A stretch of 64,000 nucleotides of DNA from Massilia sp. YIM B02763 (GCF_030412015.1 NZ_JASNRD010000009.1:1-64000), one strand, 5' to 3'. Counted from the stretch's first letter, positions 48,854 through 59,908 are shown. Notes: generated by a model not told the origin, from the sequence alone. A program made the numbers and translations.

Positions 48854-50674
48854 ATGACGAGCGACATCCAGCAACGCGCGCTGCACGTCTTGGAGACGGT
48901 GTTCGGCTATCCCGCCTTCCGCGGGCAGCAGGCCGACATCGTCGAGCACGTGGCGGCGGGCGGCGACGCGCTCGTGCTGATGCCCACGGGCGGCGGCAAG
49001 TCGCTGTGCTACCAGATCCCCGCGCTGCTGCGCGACGGCGTCGGCGTCGTCGTGTCTCCGCTCATCGCGCTGATGCAGGACCAGGTCGACGCGCTGGCCG
49101 AAGTGGGCGTGCGCGCCGCCTTCCTGAACTCCACCCAGACCTTCGAGGAAACGCTGCGCATCGAACGCATGGTGCGCACGGGCGAGCTCGATCTCGTCTA
49201 CGTGGCGCCCGAGCGCCTGATGACGCCGCGCTGCCTGGAACTGTTCGAGTCGGCGCACATCTCGCTGTTCGCCATCGACGAGGCCCACTGCGTCTCGCAA
49301 TGGGGCCACGACTTCCGGCCGGAATACATCCGCCTGTCGATCCTGCACGAGCGCTTCCCGCACGTGCCGCGCATCGCGCTGACGGCCACCGCCGACCAGA
49401 TGACGCGCGCCGAGATCGCCCAGCGCCTGCAGCTGGAAGAGGCGCGCCAGTTCGTCTCCTCGTTCGACCGCCCGAACATCCGCTACTCCATCGTCGAGAA
49501 GACCAACGGCCGCAAGCAGCTGCTGGACTTCATCACGACCGAGCACCCGGGCGACTCGGGCATCGTCTACTGCCTGTCGCGCAAGAAGGTCGAGGAAACG
49601 GCCGAATTCCTCAACGAGAACGGCATCCGCGCCCTCGCCTACCATGCCGGCATGGACCACCAGCTGCGCGCGTCGAACCAATCGCGTTTCCTGCGCGAGG
49701 ACAATATCGTGATGGTCGCGACGATCGCCTTCGGCATGGGCATCGACAAGCCGGACGTGCGCTTCGTGTGCCACCTCGACCTGCCGAAGTCGCTCGAAGG
49801 CTATTACCAGGAAACGGGCCGTGCCGGCCGCGACGGCCTGCCGTCCAGCGCCTGGATGGCGTATGGCCTGCAGGACGTCGTGCTGCAGCGCCGGATGATC
49901 GACGAATCCGACGCCGACGAGAATTTCAAGCGCGTGCTGAGCTCCAAGCTCGACGCCATGCTGGGCCTGTGCGAGACGCTCAGCTGCCGCCGCATGCGCT
50001 TATTGGAATATTTCGGCGAGCGCTCCGGCCCCTGCGGCAACTGCGACACCTGCCTGATCCCGCCCACCTCGTTCGACGCCACGGTGCCCGTGCAGAAGCT
50101 CTTGTCCGCCATCTACCGCGTCGACCAGCGCTTCGCCGCCGGCCACGTGATCGACGTGCTGCGCGGCGTCTCGTCCGAGCGCGTGGTCCAGTGGCACCAC
50201 GACAAACTGACCGTGTTCGGCGTCGGCACCGACCGCGGCGAGCAGGAATGGCGCGCCATCGTGCGCCAGACCATCGCCCTGGGCCTCGTCACCGTCGACC
50301 ACGACGCCTTCAGCTCCCTCAAGCTGACGGAAGCCGCGCGCCCCGTGCTGAAGGGCGAGCAGAAGGTGCAGCTGCGCCAGTACCAGAAGCCCGTCAAGCC
50401 CAAGCGCACGTCGACGCCGCGCGGCAGCTACGAGGAAATGGAACTGTCCAAGTCCGAGCAGGCCGTGTTCGACAAGCTGCGCTGGTGGCGCATGGAGACG
50501 GCGCGCACCCATGGCGTGCCGGCCTACGTCGTGTTCCAGGACGCCACGCTGCGCGAGATCGCCAAGGTCAAGCCGACCTCGCTCGACCAGTTGCGCGGCG
50601 TGTCGGGCGTGGGCGAGAAGAAGCTCAATTCCTACGGCGACGAGATCGTCAACATCATCAGCGAGATGGTCTGA
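48854..50674 (+). CDS. recQ: ATP-dependent DNA helicase RecQ
   Basis: 606-residue 3'-5' helicase of recombinational repair. Walker [22 protein letters not shown] box, FRPEYIRL, motif VI GRAGRDG, RecQ zinc domain (CGNCDTC), winged helix (RQC) and a C-terminal HRDC domain (from about 525). 36 nt after uppP; convergent with the LytTR gene with a 3-nt gap. Confidence 0.97.
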   Translation: MTSDIQQRALHVLETVFGYPAFRGQQADIVEHVAAGGDALVLMPTGGGKSLCYQIPALLRDGVGVVVSPLIALMQDQVDALAEVGVRAAFLNSTQTFEETLRIERMVRTGELDLVYVAPERLMTPRCLELFESAHISLFAIDEAHCVSQWGHDFRPEYIRLSILHERFPHVPRIALTATADQMTRAEIAQRLQLEEARQFVSSFDRPNIRYSIVEKTNGRKQLLDFITTEHPGDSGIVYCLSRKKVEETAEFLNENGIRALAYHAGMDHQLRASNQSRFLREDNIVMVATIAFGMGIDKPDVRFVCHLDLPKSLEGYYQETGRAGRDGLPSSAWMAYGLQDVVLQRRMIDESDADENFKRVLSSKLDAMLGLCETLSCRRMRLLEYFGERSGPCGNCDTCLIPPTSFDATVPVQKLLSAIYRVDQRFAAGHVIDVLRGVSSERVVQWHHDKLTVFGVGTDRGEQEWRAIVRQTIALGLVTVDHDAFSSLKLTEAARPVLKGEQKVQLRQYQKPVKPKRTSTPRGSYEEMELSKSEQAVFDKLRWWRMETARTHGVPAYVVFQDATLREIAKVKPTSLDQLRGVSGVGEKKLNSYGDEIVNIISEMV

Positions 50675-50677
50675 CGC

Positions 50678-51436
50678 TCAATCCCGGAACAAATGCGCGA
50701 ACGTCCGGCTGACGGTCAATTTTTCATCGCACCCGCGCAACAGCACCTGCATCCGCTCCGCATCGATGCGCTCGGCCGCCGCGATCGCCGTCGCGTTGAC
50801 GACGGTGCCGCGGTGGATCTGCCAGAAGCGCTCGCGGTCCAGCCCTCCCAGCAAATCCTTCAGCGGCGTGCGCACCAGTGCCTCGTAGTCGCGCAGCACC
50901 ACGCGCGTGTACTTGGTGTCGGACTGGAAGAACAGTACCTCGTCGACGTCGATCACGCGGATCTGCCGTCCCACGCTCGCCTTCAGCCAGCGCGTGCGCT
51001 CCGGACGCATGCCGGGCAATGTGGATTTCAGGTGGGCGAGCAGGTCGCCCAGGTCGGCCGGCGGATGGGGCACGGCGGCATCGAGCTTGTCGCGGATGCG
51101 CGCCACGGCCTTGCCGAGGCGGTCCGCCTGCACGGGTTTCAGCAGGTAGTCGACGGCGCCGGCGTCGAAGGCGTCGACGGCGTACTGGTCGTAGGCCGTC
51201 ACGAACACCACGTGGGCCAGCTTGCCGATGCGCTGCGCCACCTCCAGCCCGGACAGGCCGGGCATGCGGATGTCGAGGAAGGCCACCTGCGGCTCGTGTT
51301 CCAGGAAGCCGTCCCAGGCATCGTTGCCGTTTTCCGCGGCCAGTACCACGCGCGCCTCGGGCCAGGCCACGGCCAGCAGTTCCAGCAGGCGCTCGCGCAT
51401 CAGCGGTTCGTCTTCGGCGACCAGGACCGTCGTCAT
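50678..51436 (-). CDS. LytTR-family response regulator (AlgR-like)
   Basis: 252 residues. Receiver domain with ED (9-10), Asp in VAFLDIRMPGLSG and LLKPVQ; LytTR DNA-binding domain (about 150-252) with RVIDVDEVLFFQSDTKYTRV and FWQIHRGTVVN. Overlaps its kinase gene (ATGA at 51433-51436). Target unknown. Confidence 0.93.
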   Translation of the reverse strand: MTTVLVAEDEPLMRERLLELLAVAWPEARVVLAAENGNDAWDGFLEHEPQVAFLDIRMPGLSGLEVAQRIGKLAHVVFVTAYDQYAVDAFDAGAVDYLLKPVQADRLGKAVARIRDKLDAAVPHPPADLGDLLAHLKSTLPGMRPERTRWLKASVGRQIRVIDVDEVLFFQSDTKYTRVVLRDYEALVRTPLKDLLGGLDRERFWQIHRGTVVNATAIAAAERIDAERMQVLLRGCDEKLTVSRTFAHLFRD

Positions 51437-52662
51437 GCGGCCTCCGCAGGGCGCGCGCAGGGAAGCGCGATCTCGGCCACCAGGCCCGGGTCGGCGTCTT
51501 CCAGCACCAGGCGGGCCGCCTCGCCGTAGGCCAGGCGCAGGCGGTGGCGCAGGTTGTCCAGGCCCATGCCGGTGCCCGCCACCTTGTCCACGATGACACT
51601 CATGCCGACGCCGCTGTCGGCCACGCGCAGCCGCAGCATGCCGTCGTCGAGATGGGCGGACAGCGCGATCTCGCCGCCGCGCAGCGCCGGTTCGATGCCG
51701 TGCTTGATCGCGTTCTCGGCCAGCGTCAGCAGGATCATGCTGGGCACGCGCACCTCGACCAGCGCGCGCGGCAGGTCCACCGAAAAACGCAGGCGTTCGC
51801 CCAGGCGTACCTGCATCACCTTCAGGTAGGACGCGACCAGGCCGAACTCCGCTTCCAGGCTGACCTGGTCGCAGCGCATGTCGCCCAGGCTGGCGCGCAG
51901 GAAGGCGATCAGGTCGGCGGTGAGTTCGGCCGCGCGCGGCGCGCCGTGCTGGGCCAGCTGCTGGACGGCGCCCAGGGTATTGAACAGGAAGTGCGGCTCG
52001 ATCTGGGCGCGCAGCAGGCGCAGCTTCGATTCGGACAGTTCGCGCGCGAGGCGCTCGCGCTCGGCGTCGGCCTGCAGCTGGGCCGTGAGCAGCTCGTACT
52101 GGCGGTTGCGCAGGATGCCGACGGCGATCATCGGTACCGCGAACAGCAGGCCGGCGCCCAGCAGCACGGCCAGGAAACCGGGGACGACGTCCCACACCGC
52201 GCCGATGCGCGTGTCCGTCATGACCAGCACGCCGTAGGCCGTCACGACGCCGCAGACCACGGTCGCCAGCACGATCTTGCCGAGCACGGTCCATTTCTTG
52301 CGGACGATCTTGCGGTAGTTGAACCACACGCCGACGATGCCGATGACCATACTGAAGCCGGCCGCGTTCGCCACCACCACGGGCGCCACCCAGTTCGCAT
52401 GGAGGAACAGCAGGTTCAGCAGGACGCCGATGCCGGTGAACAGCAGGGCCAGCTTGCCCATGGCGAGCCAGCCGCGCCAGCCCCGGTAGTCCGCCGAAAA
52501 CGCGAGCAGCTGGCTGCGCTCGATGGCCGACAGGGCAGCGACCTGCTCGGCGGCCCGGCGGCGGTAGCCGGCCGGCACCCGGGCCGCCAGCGCCGGTTGC
52601 GCGAGCACGGCGAGGAGCTCGTGCTCCCATTCGCGATGCCAATCCCGGATCCTGCGCCACAT
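51433..52662 (-). CDS. LytS/AlgZ-type sensor histidine kinase
   Basis: 409 residues from MWRRIRDW (AGGAGG upstream). A basic N-terminus precedes four membrane segments (about 70-180), then the kinase domain with IEPHFLFNTLGAVQQL and the HATPase domain (LAENAIKHGIEP, VADSGVGMS, GTGMGLDNLRHRL). Pairs with the response regulator. Confidence 0.92.
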   Translation of the reverse strand: MWRRIRDWHREWEHELLAVLAQPALAARVPAGYRRRAAEQVAALSAIERSQLLAFSADYRGWRGWLAMGKLALLFTGIGVLLNLLFLHANWVAPVVVANAAGFSMVIGIVGVWFNYRKIVRKKWTVLGKIVLATVVCGVVTAYGVLVMTDTRIGAVWDVVPGFLAVLLGAGLLFAVPMIAVGILRNRQYELLTAQLQADAERERLARELSESKLRLLRAQIEPHFLFNTLGAVQQLAQHGAPRAAELTADLIAFLRASLGDMRCDQVSLEAEFGLVASYLKVMQVRLGERLRFSVDLPRALVEVRVPSMILLTLAENAIKHGIEPALRGGEIALSAHLDDGMLRLRVADSGVGMSVIVDKVAGTGMGLDNLRHRLRLAYGEAARLVLEDADPGLVAEIALPCARPAEAA

Positions 52663-52769
52663 GACGGCCTCCTGTTCATTACTATTTAGCAATGATCATA
52701 GTGTAGGAGGCCCTGCCGCCGCTGCAAAGTGCCTGGCGACGGACGACGAGGACAAGGGGACGAAACACG

Positions 52770-52847
52770 GTAGGGTGGACGGGTTTCCCGTCCACGCGTT
52801 CGGCACACGTCGGTTGAACGCGTGGACGGCAGAGCCGTCCACCCTAC
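52770..52847. repeat. Palindromic intergenic repeat, family A (complete, compact)
   Basis: GTAGGGTGGACGGG-ttt-CCCGTCCAC, a 30-nt spacer, then GTGGACGGC-aga-GCCGTCCACCCTAC; the outer 10 bp are perfectly complementary. Confidence 0.88.
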
Positions 52848-52860
52848 CGAAGTTGGCTGC

Positions 52861-53580
52861 TTATTTTTTGGTGAACACGAGGTCCCACACGCCGTGGCCC
52901 AGCTTGATGCCGCGGTTCTCGAACTTGGTCAGCGGACGGTAGGCCGGCTTCTCGGCATAGCCCTCGGCCGTGTTCTGCAGCAGCGGCTCGGCGCCCAGCA
53001 CTTCCAGCATCTGGACCGCGTAGTCTTCCCAGTCGGTGGCGCAGTGGATGTAGCCGCCCGGCTGCAGCTTCTGGCACAGCAGCTTCACGAACTCCGGCTG
53101 GATCAGGCGACGCTTGTTGTGGCGCGCCTTGTGCCACGGGTCCGGGAAGAACACGTGCACGCCGGCCAGCGAACCGTCGGCGATCATGTTGTTGAGCACC
53201 TCGACGGCGTCGTGCTGGATCGCGCGCAGGTTGGTGACGCCTTCCTCGCCGATCAGTTTCAGCAGGCTGCCCACGCCCGGCGTGTGCACCTCGACGCCGA
53301 TGAAGTCCGTGTCCGGCATTTCCTTGGCAATGTGGACGGTGGAGCCACCCATGCCGAAGCCGATCTCCAGCACCAGCGGCGCGGTGCGGCCGAACGGGGC
53401 GTGGAAGTCGAACGGCTCTTTCCGGTATTCGATCAGGAATTGCGGGCCCAGTTCTTCCAGCGCGCGCGCCTGCCCGGTCGACAGGCGTCCGGCGCGCGTG
53501 ACGAAACTGCGGATGCGGCGTTCGGTCGGGTCGTAGAGCATCGGACGGCCTTGCTCGTTCAGGGGCGTATCTGCGGACAT
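52861..53580 (-). CDS. trmB: tRNA (guanine-N7-)-methyltransferase
   Basis: 239-residue enzyme forming m7G46 in tRNA. SAM motif [15 protein letters not shown] and the TrmB signature [15 protein letters not shown], plus [12 protein letters not shown] near the C-terminus. Divergent from the aspartoacylase-like gene (99-nt gap). Confidence 0.97.
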   Translation of the reverse strand: MSADTPLNEQGRPMLYDPTERRIRSFVTRAGRLSTGQARALEELGPQFLIEYRKEPFDFHAPFGRTAPLVLEIGFGMGGSTVHIAKEMPDTDFIGVEVHTPGVGSLLKLIGEEGVTNLRAIQHDAVEVLNNMIADGSLAGVHVFFPDPWHKARHNKRRLIQPEFVKLLCQKLQPGGYIHCATDWEDYAVQMLEVLGAEPLLQNTAEGYAEKPAYRPLTKFENRGIKLGHGVWDLVFTKK

Positions 53581-53679
53581 GGGAGGAGAAAATGTGAGGA
53601 AAAAACGGCGGCCATTATAACCCGGCGCTGTGCCGCCCCGATCTCCGACATAATGGCTTTCTTCCCCAGGAGATGCCAG

Positions 53680-54798
53680 ATGCAGCAAAAAAGCCACCCG
53701 ATCGCCACCGAAGACAACGTCGCCCGCTACCAGCTCGCCTCCCTCCACTTCGGCACGCCCGGCCGCGGCAGGAAGGCCTATGTGCAGGCCTCGCTGCATG
53801 CCGACGAAGTGCCGGCCATGCTGGTCGCGCATTGCCTGCGCCAGGAGCTGGAAAAGCTCGACGCCGCCGGCAAGGTCAAGGGCGAAGTGATCCTGGTGCC
53901 GGTGGCGAACCCGATCGGCCTGTCGCAAGTCATCCACGGGGCGCCGTTCGGGCGCTTCGACCTGGCCACGGGCGTGAACTTCAACCGCTCGTACAAGCAC
54001 GTGGCGGACGACCTGAAGGTGTCCTTGCAGGGCAAGCTGGGGCCGGACGCGGCGGCCAACGCGGCCCTCGTGCGCGAGCACGCGCGCCGCTCGGTGGCGT
54101 CGTGGGTGCCGAAGAACGCGACCGAGGAACTCAAGAAAACCCTGCTCGGCATGGCGATCGACGCCGACGTGATGCTCGACCTGCACTGCGACAACGAGGC
54201 CGTGCTGCACCTGTACACGGGCACGCCGCTGGCGGACGACGTCAAGCCGCTGGCCGCGCTGCTGCAGGCGCATGCCGTGCTGCTGGCGAAGGAGTCGGGC
54301 GGCGAGCCGTTCGACGAAGCCTGCAGCCGCGTGTGGTGGGAACTGGCCGAGCACTTCGGCGCGGCGACGCCCATTCCCATGGGCTGCATCGGCGTGACGG
54401 TCGAGCTGCGCGGCGAGAACGACGTGCGCTACCACCTGGCCGAGAAGGATGCGCGCGCCCTGCTCCAGTACCTGGCGCGCCTGGGCATCGTCGAGATGGA
54501 ACACGACCCGCTGCCGGCGCCGCTGTGCGCGCCGACGCCGCTGGAAGGCGTCGAGCCGCTGCACGCGCCGCAGTCGGGGGTACTGGTATTCCTGAAGAAC
54601 CTGGGCGACCGCGTCGCGGCGGGCGATACGGTGGCGGAAATCGTCAACCCGGTCAGCGGCAGGACGATGCCCGTGAAGGCGTCGCAGGACGGCATCCTGT
54701 TCGCCAGCACGGCGCACCGGCACCTGGTGAAGGGGATGCATGTCTGTAAGATCGCGGGGGCGCAGGGGTATCGCACGGGGAATCTCCTGACGGCCTGA
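53680..54798 (+). CDS. Succinylglutamate desuccinylase/aspartoacylase-family protein
   Basis: 372 residues. M14-type zinc site His40/Glu43 ([10 protein letters not shown]) and later His ([11 protein letters not shown]), NFNRSY, and a C-terminal biotinyl-like beta-barrel ([21 protein letters not shown]) common in the AstE-like aspartoacylase group. Removes an acyl group from an N-acyl amino acid or acts as a deacylase; substrate unknown. Ribosome site CAGGAG. Confidence 0.88.
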   Translation: MQQKSHPIATEDNVARYQLASLHFGTPGRGRKAYVQASLHADEVPAMLVAHCLRQELEKLDAAGKVKGEVILVPVANPIGLSQVIHGAPFGRFDLATGVNFNRSYKHVADDLKVSLQGKLGPDAAANAALVREHARRSVASWVPKNATEELKKTLLGMAIDADVMLDLHCDNEAVLHLYTGTPLADDVKPLAALLQAHAVLLAKESGGEPFDEACSRVWWELAEHFGAATPIPMGCIGVTVELRGENDVRYHLAEKDARALLQYLARLGIVEMEHDPLPAPLCAPTPLEGVEPLHAPQSGVLVFLKNLGDRVAAGDTVAEIVNPVSGRTMPVKASQDGILFASTAHRHLVKGMHVCKIAGAQGYRTGNLLTA

Positions 54799-54803
54799 AA
54801 CCT

Positions 54804-54908
54804 CGTCGTCCCTGCGAAGGCAGGGACCCAAGCTGAATGCGCATGGTGCTGGCTGCACGCCGCAGGGCCGCATGCCGTGCTTGGGCCCCTGCCTGCGCAG
54901 GGGCGACG
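54804..54908. repeat. Palindromic intergenic repeat, family B
   Basis: Ends CGTCGTCCCTGCGAAGGCAG and the complementary GGCCCCTGCCTGCGCAGGGG, CGACG at the right. Between them lies a weaker hairpin. Confidence 0.8.
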
Positions 54909-54930
54909 TTGGTTGATGTCACGGCAATGC

Positions 54931-57624
54931 TCAGGCTGCGAGTGCCTGGTCCAGCAGATAGCGCTTGTCCAGCAGCGCCTCGATGGCATCGGCCGCCATC
55001 GGCCTGGCGATCAGGTAGCCCTGTACCTCGTTGCAATGCAGGTGGCGCAGGATCGCCAGCTGCTCGGCGTTCTCCACGCCCTCGGCCACCACCTCCATGC
55101 CCAGCGCGTGCGCCATCGACACGATCGCCTGGAAGAACACGGTGCCCTCCTTCGAGCGTCCCAGCTCGGCGGTGAAGGAGCGGTCGACCTTCAGCACGTC
55201 CATCTTCATGCGCTGCAGCTGCGACAGCGACGAATAGCCGGTGCCGAAGTCGTCCACGTGCAGCTTGATGCCCAGCGCGCGGATCGCGGCCAGTTCGGCC
55301 AGGATCTCGTCCTGGTCGCCCATCATCGCCGACTCCGTGATCTCGACTTCCAGCAGGCGCGCCGCCACGCCGTGGCGGCCCAGCGCCTCGGCCAGCTCGC
55401 GGTGCACGCCGCCGCGCAGGAACTGCTTGGGCGAGACGTTGATCGAGACGGGCACCGGGTCCAGTCCCGCCGCGTGCCAGGCGGCCAGCTGGGCGCAGGC
55501 CATGTCGATCACGATGGCGCCGATCGGCACGATCAGGCCGCTCGATTCGGCCAGCGGGATGAATTCGTCGGGACGGATCATGCCCAGCTGCGGATGCTCC
55601 CAGCGCAGCAGCGCTTCCATGCTGAGCAGGCGGCCGTCGCGGGTGTCCACGCGCGGCTGGTAGTGCAGCACGAACTGGCGCTGCTCGATCGCTTCCAGCA
55701 GGCGCTGGCGCAGCTGGGCGCGGGTCTTGAGGGTGCTCGACTGGGCCGGGTCGAAGAAGCGGTACTGGCCCTTGCCCTCGTTCTTGCCGGCGTACATGGC
55801 GATGTCGCTGTGGCGGATCAGCGTGGCGGCATCCAGGCCGTCGCGCGGGAACACGGAGATGCCGACCGAGGCGCCGATCATGTGCTGCTCGTCGGCGATG
55901 GCGAACGGTTTCGCGAACGCGCCGACGATGCGCGCGGCCACCGCCGCCACCTGCTGGTCGCTGTCGAAGGGGCTCAGGAGGACGATGAATTCGTCGCCGC
56001 CGAAGCGCGCCACGCGGTCGCCCGGACGCAGCTGCGACAGCAGGCGCTCGGCCGCGTCCTTCAGCAGGCGGTCGCCGACGGCGTGGCCGTGCGAATCGTT
56101 GACCTGCTTGAATTCGTCGAGGTCGACGAACAGCAGCGCCGCGCCGTGGCCGCCGGCCTGGGCATGCGACAGGGCCGCGGGCACGAAGTTGAGGAACCAG
56201 TGGCGGTTCGGCAGGCCCGTCAGGCTGTCCTCGTTGGCCAGGCGCGCCAGCTGCGCCTCGTGCTCCTTGCGCTCGCTGATGTCCTGCAGCGTGACGGCCA
56301 GTCCGTCGCCCACGCGCACCAGGCGGCGGTGGCCCCAGCGGATGTTCAGGCGGTTATCGTCGGGCATGCGCCGGTCTTCCTGGTGGAAGCCGACCGTCAT
56401 CGCCTGGCGGTATTCCTCGATCAGTTCGGGCCCGCCGACGCCGCGGTCCAGCTGCGACACCAGGCCGCCGACGAGGCTCGTCCTCGTCATGCCGTAGAAG
56501 AAGGCCCCGCGCTCGTTGCAGTCGACGACGCGGAAGTCGACCACCTGGCCCCTGCGGTCGCGCACGGGGGCGACCATGTAGAAGCCGTCGTTGCCGCTTT
56601 CGGTGGCGGTGCGGTAGGCGCGCTGCACCTCGGACTGTTCGCGCGCCCGGCGCGCGGCGCGCAGCGACAGCGTGCTGGCCGCCGCCGACATCGCCAGCAG
56701 CACGGCGCAGGCCATGATGGTGTTGTTGCGGCTGGCGATCCAGTACGCCTCGGCCCCGGCCAGCGCCGCATCCTGGGACAGCGCGACCACCGCCACCAGC
56801 GGGTAGGCGGACGAACGGCGCCAGCCCAGCACGCGTGCGCGGCCGTCGCCGAATCCACCGGCCTTGGCGGATCCTTCCACCAGCTGGACGCCGCGCGCCA
56901 CCGGCCAGCGGTCGGCATTCGCCGGCAGCAGCGAAGCGGACGCGCCGGTGCGCAGCGCGCCGCTGGCATCCTGCTCCACGCGTAGCGTGTTGCCGCTGCC
57001 GACCAGCGCCAGCAGGCTGCCCGCGCCCAGCGTCGGCGAGCTGACGAAGGAGGTGAAATAGGCGGCATCGACGGCCATCAGCAGCACGCCGTCGAATTCA
57101 TCGTCGTTGGTATCCAGGCGGCGCGTGAACAGGATCGCGCCGCGCGCTTCCTCCAGCTCGGGCGGCGGGGCGCCGATGCGCAGGGCGGTCGAGATATTGT
57201 CGCGGTGCTCGACGAAGAACGGCGCCGCCGCCAGGCTCAGGCTGCGCTCGGCGATGCGGCTGGACGAGCGGATGTGGCCGTCGCGCCCGACCACGCTCAC
57301 GCTGACGAAGGCGGCATCGGTGAACATGCCGTCGCGCCGCATGTCCTCGATCAGCGCGGGGTTGTGCGAATGCTCCCAGCTGTGCTTGAGCTGCATGGTG
57401 ATCTGGTCCATCTGCGCGACCGAGCGCGTGACGTACTGTTCGTAGGCCTCGGCATAGGCGTCCGCTTCCTTGAACGCCTGCTCGGCGGCGCGTTTTTCCT
57501 CGCCGCCGGCGCGCAGGATGGCGGCGCTCCACAGCGCGGCGCAGGCGAGCAGCGCCAGGGCCGGCCACAGGAGCGCGAGGTAGCGGTGGGTGCGCGGGGC
57601 GGGCGGCGCGCTGGTCTTGGACAT
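54931..57624 (-). CDS. Membrane c-di-GMP signalling protein, GGDEF-EAL
   Basis: 897 residues. TM1 about 15-38, periplasmic PDC/Cache-like sensor (about 45-290), TM2 about 300-322, PAS-like domain (about 330-455), GGDEF (RFGGDEFIVLL, about 540) and EAL (SMEALLRWEHP with EITESAMM, DDFGTGYSS, KVDRSF). Both catalytic motifs are intact, so it can potentially make and break c-di-GMP, with the sensor deciding. Ligand unknown. Confidence 0.93.
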   Translation of the reverse strand: MSKTSAPPAPRTHRYLALLWPALALLACAALWSAAILRAGGEEKRAAEQAFKEADAYAEAYEQYVTRSVAQMDQITMQLKHSWEHSHNPALIEDMRRDGMFTDAAFVSVSVVGRDGHIRSSSRIAERSLSLAAAPFFVEHRDNISTALRIGAPPPELEEARGAILFTRRLDTNDDEFDGVLLMAVDAAYFTSFVSSPTLGAGSLLALVGSGNTLRVEQDASGALRTGASASLLPANADRWPVARGVQLVEGSAKAGGFGDGRARVLGWRRSSAYPLVAVVALSQDAALAGAEAYWIASRNNTIMACAVLLAMSAAASTLSLRAARRAREQSEVQRAYRTATESGNDGFYMVAPVRDRRGQVVDFRVVDCNERGAFFYGMTRTSLVGGLVSQLDRGVGGPELIEEYRQAMTVGFHQEDRRMPDDNRLNIRWGHRRLVRVGDGLAVTLQDISERKEHEAQLARLANEDSLTGLPNRHWFLNFVPAALSHAQAGGHGAALLFVDLDEFKQVNDSHGHAVGDRLLKDAAERLLSQLRPGDRVARFGGDEFIVLLSPFDSDQQVAAVAARIVGAFAKPFAIADEQHMIGASVGISVFPRDGLDAATLIRHSDIAMYAGKNEGKGQYRFFDPAQSSTLKTRAQLRQRLLEAIEQRQFVLHYQPRVDTRDGRLLSMEALLRWEHPQLGMIRPDEFIPLAESSGLIVPIGAIVIDMACAQLAAWHAAGLDPVPVSINVSPKQFLRGGVHRELAEALGRHGVAARLLEVEITESAMMGDQDEILAELAAIRALGIKLHVDDFGTGYSSLSQLQRMKMDVLKVDRSFTAELGRSKEGTVFFQAIVSMAHALGMEVVAEGVENAEQLAILRHLHCNEVQGYLIARPMAADAIEALLDKRYLLDQALAA

Positions 57625-57730
57625 GGATGTATTGTCGAACGTCGTTTCTTCTCAGCAATACAGTGTAGGAAACGAACGTGACGGGGTGATGACAGGCGCG
57701 GCTCATCGCTTGAGCCGCGGGCTGTACACC

Positions 57731-57769
57731 GGGGTCAGAGTCCAACCTTCAACACCGGACTCTGACCCC
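57731..57769. repeat. Palindromic intergenic repeat, family C
   Basis: 13-bp inverted repeat GGGGTCAGAGTCC/GGACTCTGACCCC, loop of 13, just after the stop of the hybrid kinase gene; may act as its terminator. Confidence 0.8.
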
Positions 57770-57773
57770 TGCG

Positions 57774-59840
57774 CTAACGCCGCGCTTCCGCCTCGGCCAG
57801 CACCTCGTTGACCTCGTTGAGGTCCGCCGGCTTGACCAGGTAATGGTCGAAGCCGGCCTGGCGCGCTTCCTCGCGGTCCTGGCGCTGGCCGTAGCCCGTC
57901 AGCGCGACCAGCGTGGCGCCCGCGTTCTCGGGCTGGGCGCGCAGGCGCCGGGCCAGTTCGTAGCCGTCGATGTCGGGCAGGCCGATGTCCAGCAGCAGCA
58001 CGTCGGGGCGCTCCTCCCGGGCCCGCGCCAGCGCGCCGCCGCCGTCGTATTCGACGCTCACCGCATGGCCCTGCACCTCGAGCAGGGCGGCCAGCATCTG
58101 GGCGGCGTCGACGTTGTCGTCCACCACCATCACGCGCAGGCAGGCATCTTCGCCGGCGCCGGCGCCGCGCGCCGCGGGCGCTTCGGAGCGCAGGCCCGCC
58201 GGCGGCGCCACCCGCGGCAGGCACAGGGAAAAGGCGCTGCCCTGCCCCAGCCCGGGGCTCTCGGCGCGCACGCTGCCGCCGTGCAGGGCGATCAGGCTCT
58301 TCACCAGCGCCAGGCCGATGCCCAGGCCGCCCTGGGAACGGTCCGGCGTGCGCTCGGCCTGGGTGAACAGGTCGAAGATGTAGGGCAGCACCTCGGGCGC
58401 GATGCCGACCCCGGTGTCGCGCACGGTCACGTAGACCAGCTCGCCTTCCGTGTGCACGGCGAGCCCGATGCTGCCGCCCGGCGCCGTGTACTTGGCCGCG
58501 TTGTTGAGGATGTTGGAGATTACCTGGACCAGGCGCGTGCGGTCGCCGATCACGTGGGCGGGCTCGCCGGACAGCTGCAGCGTGAGCGAGTGGCGGCGCG
58601 CGTCGACCAGCGGACGCACCTGCTCGACGGCCGCGGCCACGATCACGTTCAGGTCCAGCTCTTCCTTCTCCAGCGTCACCAGGCCGCGCGTGACGCGCGA
58701 GACGTCCAGCAGGTCGTTCACCAGGTCCGTCATGTGCTCGGCCTGGCGCGCGATGATGTCGCTCGCGCTGGCCACGCTGCGCGGGTCGGTGCGGCCCAGC
58801 TTGAGCAGCTGGGCGGCGGTGACGATCGGCGCCAGCGGATTCCTCAGCTCGTGCGCCAGCATGGCCAGGAACTGGTCCTTCTGGGCGTTCGCCGCGCGCA
58901 GCTCGTCCTCGACCTGCTTGCGGCTCGTCACGTCGGCCCCTTCGACGAAGATGCCGGTGACGCTGCCGGCGGCATCGCGGATCGGCTGGTAGACGAAGTC
59001 GATGTAGCGCTCTTCCAGCGGCCCCTCGGGTTCGCGCTGCAGGCGCACCGGCAGCGCGGTGCCGACGAACGGCTCGCCGCTCGTGTACACGCGGTCCAGC
59101 AGTTCGAAGAAACCCTGCCCCACGACTTCCGGCAATGCCTCGCGCGCGCTCTTGCCCAGGATCTGGCGGTGCCCGATGAGCTGCATGTAGGAGCCGTTGG
59201 TCAGCTCGAACACGTGCTCCGGTCCGCGCAGCACAGCCATGATGCCCGGCGCCTGGGCGAACAGCCCGCGCAGGCGCTCGTTTTCCGCGTCGCGGTATTT
59301 CTCGGCCAGCACCTGCTCGGTGACCTCGACGCAGGCGCAGTACATGCCGGCGACGACGCCGTCCTCGTTGCGCACGGGAGAGTAGGAGAAGGTGAACCAG
59401 GTCGGCTCCTCGTAGCCATGGCGGTTCATCACCAGGTACATGCGGTCCGCATAGGTCGCCTCGCCCTGCAGGGCGCGCTCGACCATGGGGCCGATGTCGT
59501 GCCAGATCTCGGCCCAGATGTCGTGGAACGGGCGGCCCAGCGACGCCGGATGCTTGTCGCCCAGCACTTCGCGGTAGGAATCGTTGTACAGGAAGCCGAG
59601 CTGCTCGCCCCATGCCACGAACATCGGAAACTTGGAATTGAGCATCAAGGCGACGACCGTGCGCAGCGCCTGCGGCCAGCCGCGCGGATCGCCCAGCGGG
59701 GAAGCGGACCAGTCGTGGGCACGCATCATGGCGCCCAGTTCGCCGCCGCCGCTCAGGAACATCAGGGCGCCGGCATCGGTGCCGGTGGCGGTGGCGGGAC
59801 GGGCTGCATGTTCGTCGGGCCGGTGGTCTTCTGCGGGCAT
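57774..59840 (-). CDS. Hybrid PAS histidine kinase with receiver domain
   Basis: 688 residues from MPAEDHRPDEH. Cytoplasmic: two PAS-type sensor domains (about 40-185 and 195-325), HisKA with LAMLAHELRNPLAP (His about 345), HATPase (ISNILNNAAKY, GVGIAPEVL, GGLGIGLALV) and a C-terminal receiver (VMVVDDNVDAAQ, LLLDIGLPD, VKPAD). Typical complex environmental sensor; the output partner is unknown. Confidence 0.93.
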   Translation of the reverse strand: MPAEDHRPDEHAARPATATGTDAGALMFLSGGGELGAMMRAHDWSASPLGDPRGWPQALRTVVALMLNSKFPMFVAWGEQLGFLYNDSYREVLGDKHPASLGRPFHDIWAEIWHDIGPMVERALQGEATYADRMYLVMNRHGYEEPTWFTFSYSPVRNEDGVVAGMYCACVEVTEQVLAEKYRDAENERLRGLFAQAPGIMAVLRGPEHVFELTNGSYMQLIGHRQILGKSAREALPEVVGQGFFELLDRVYTSGEPFVGTALPVRLQREPEGPLEERYIDFVYQPIRDAAGSVTGIFVEGADVTSRKQVEDELRAANAQKDQFLAMLAHELRNPLAPIVTAAQLLKLGRTDPRSVASASDIIARQAEHMTDLVNDLLDVSRVTRGLVTLEKEELDLNVIVAAAVEQVRPLVDARRHSLTLQLSGEPAHVIGDRTRLVQVISNILNNAAKYTAPGGSIGLAVHTEGELVYVTVRDTGVGIAPEVLPYIFDLFTQAERTPDRSQGGLGIGLALVKSLIALHGGSVRAESPGLGQGSAFSLCLPRVAPPAGLRSEAPAARGAGAGEDACLRVMVVDDNVDAAQMLAALLEVQGHAVSVEYDGGGALARAREERPDVLLLDIGLPDIDGYELARRLRAQPENAGATLVALTGYGQRQDREEARQAGFDHYLVKPADLNEVNEVLAEAEARR

Positions 59841-59908
59841 GATGGGAACTGGGTAAATCGACGGTCCCAGTGTGCCATAAGCCGCATGAATCGGACGCAC
59901 GCGGCGTA

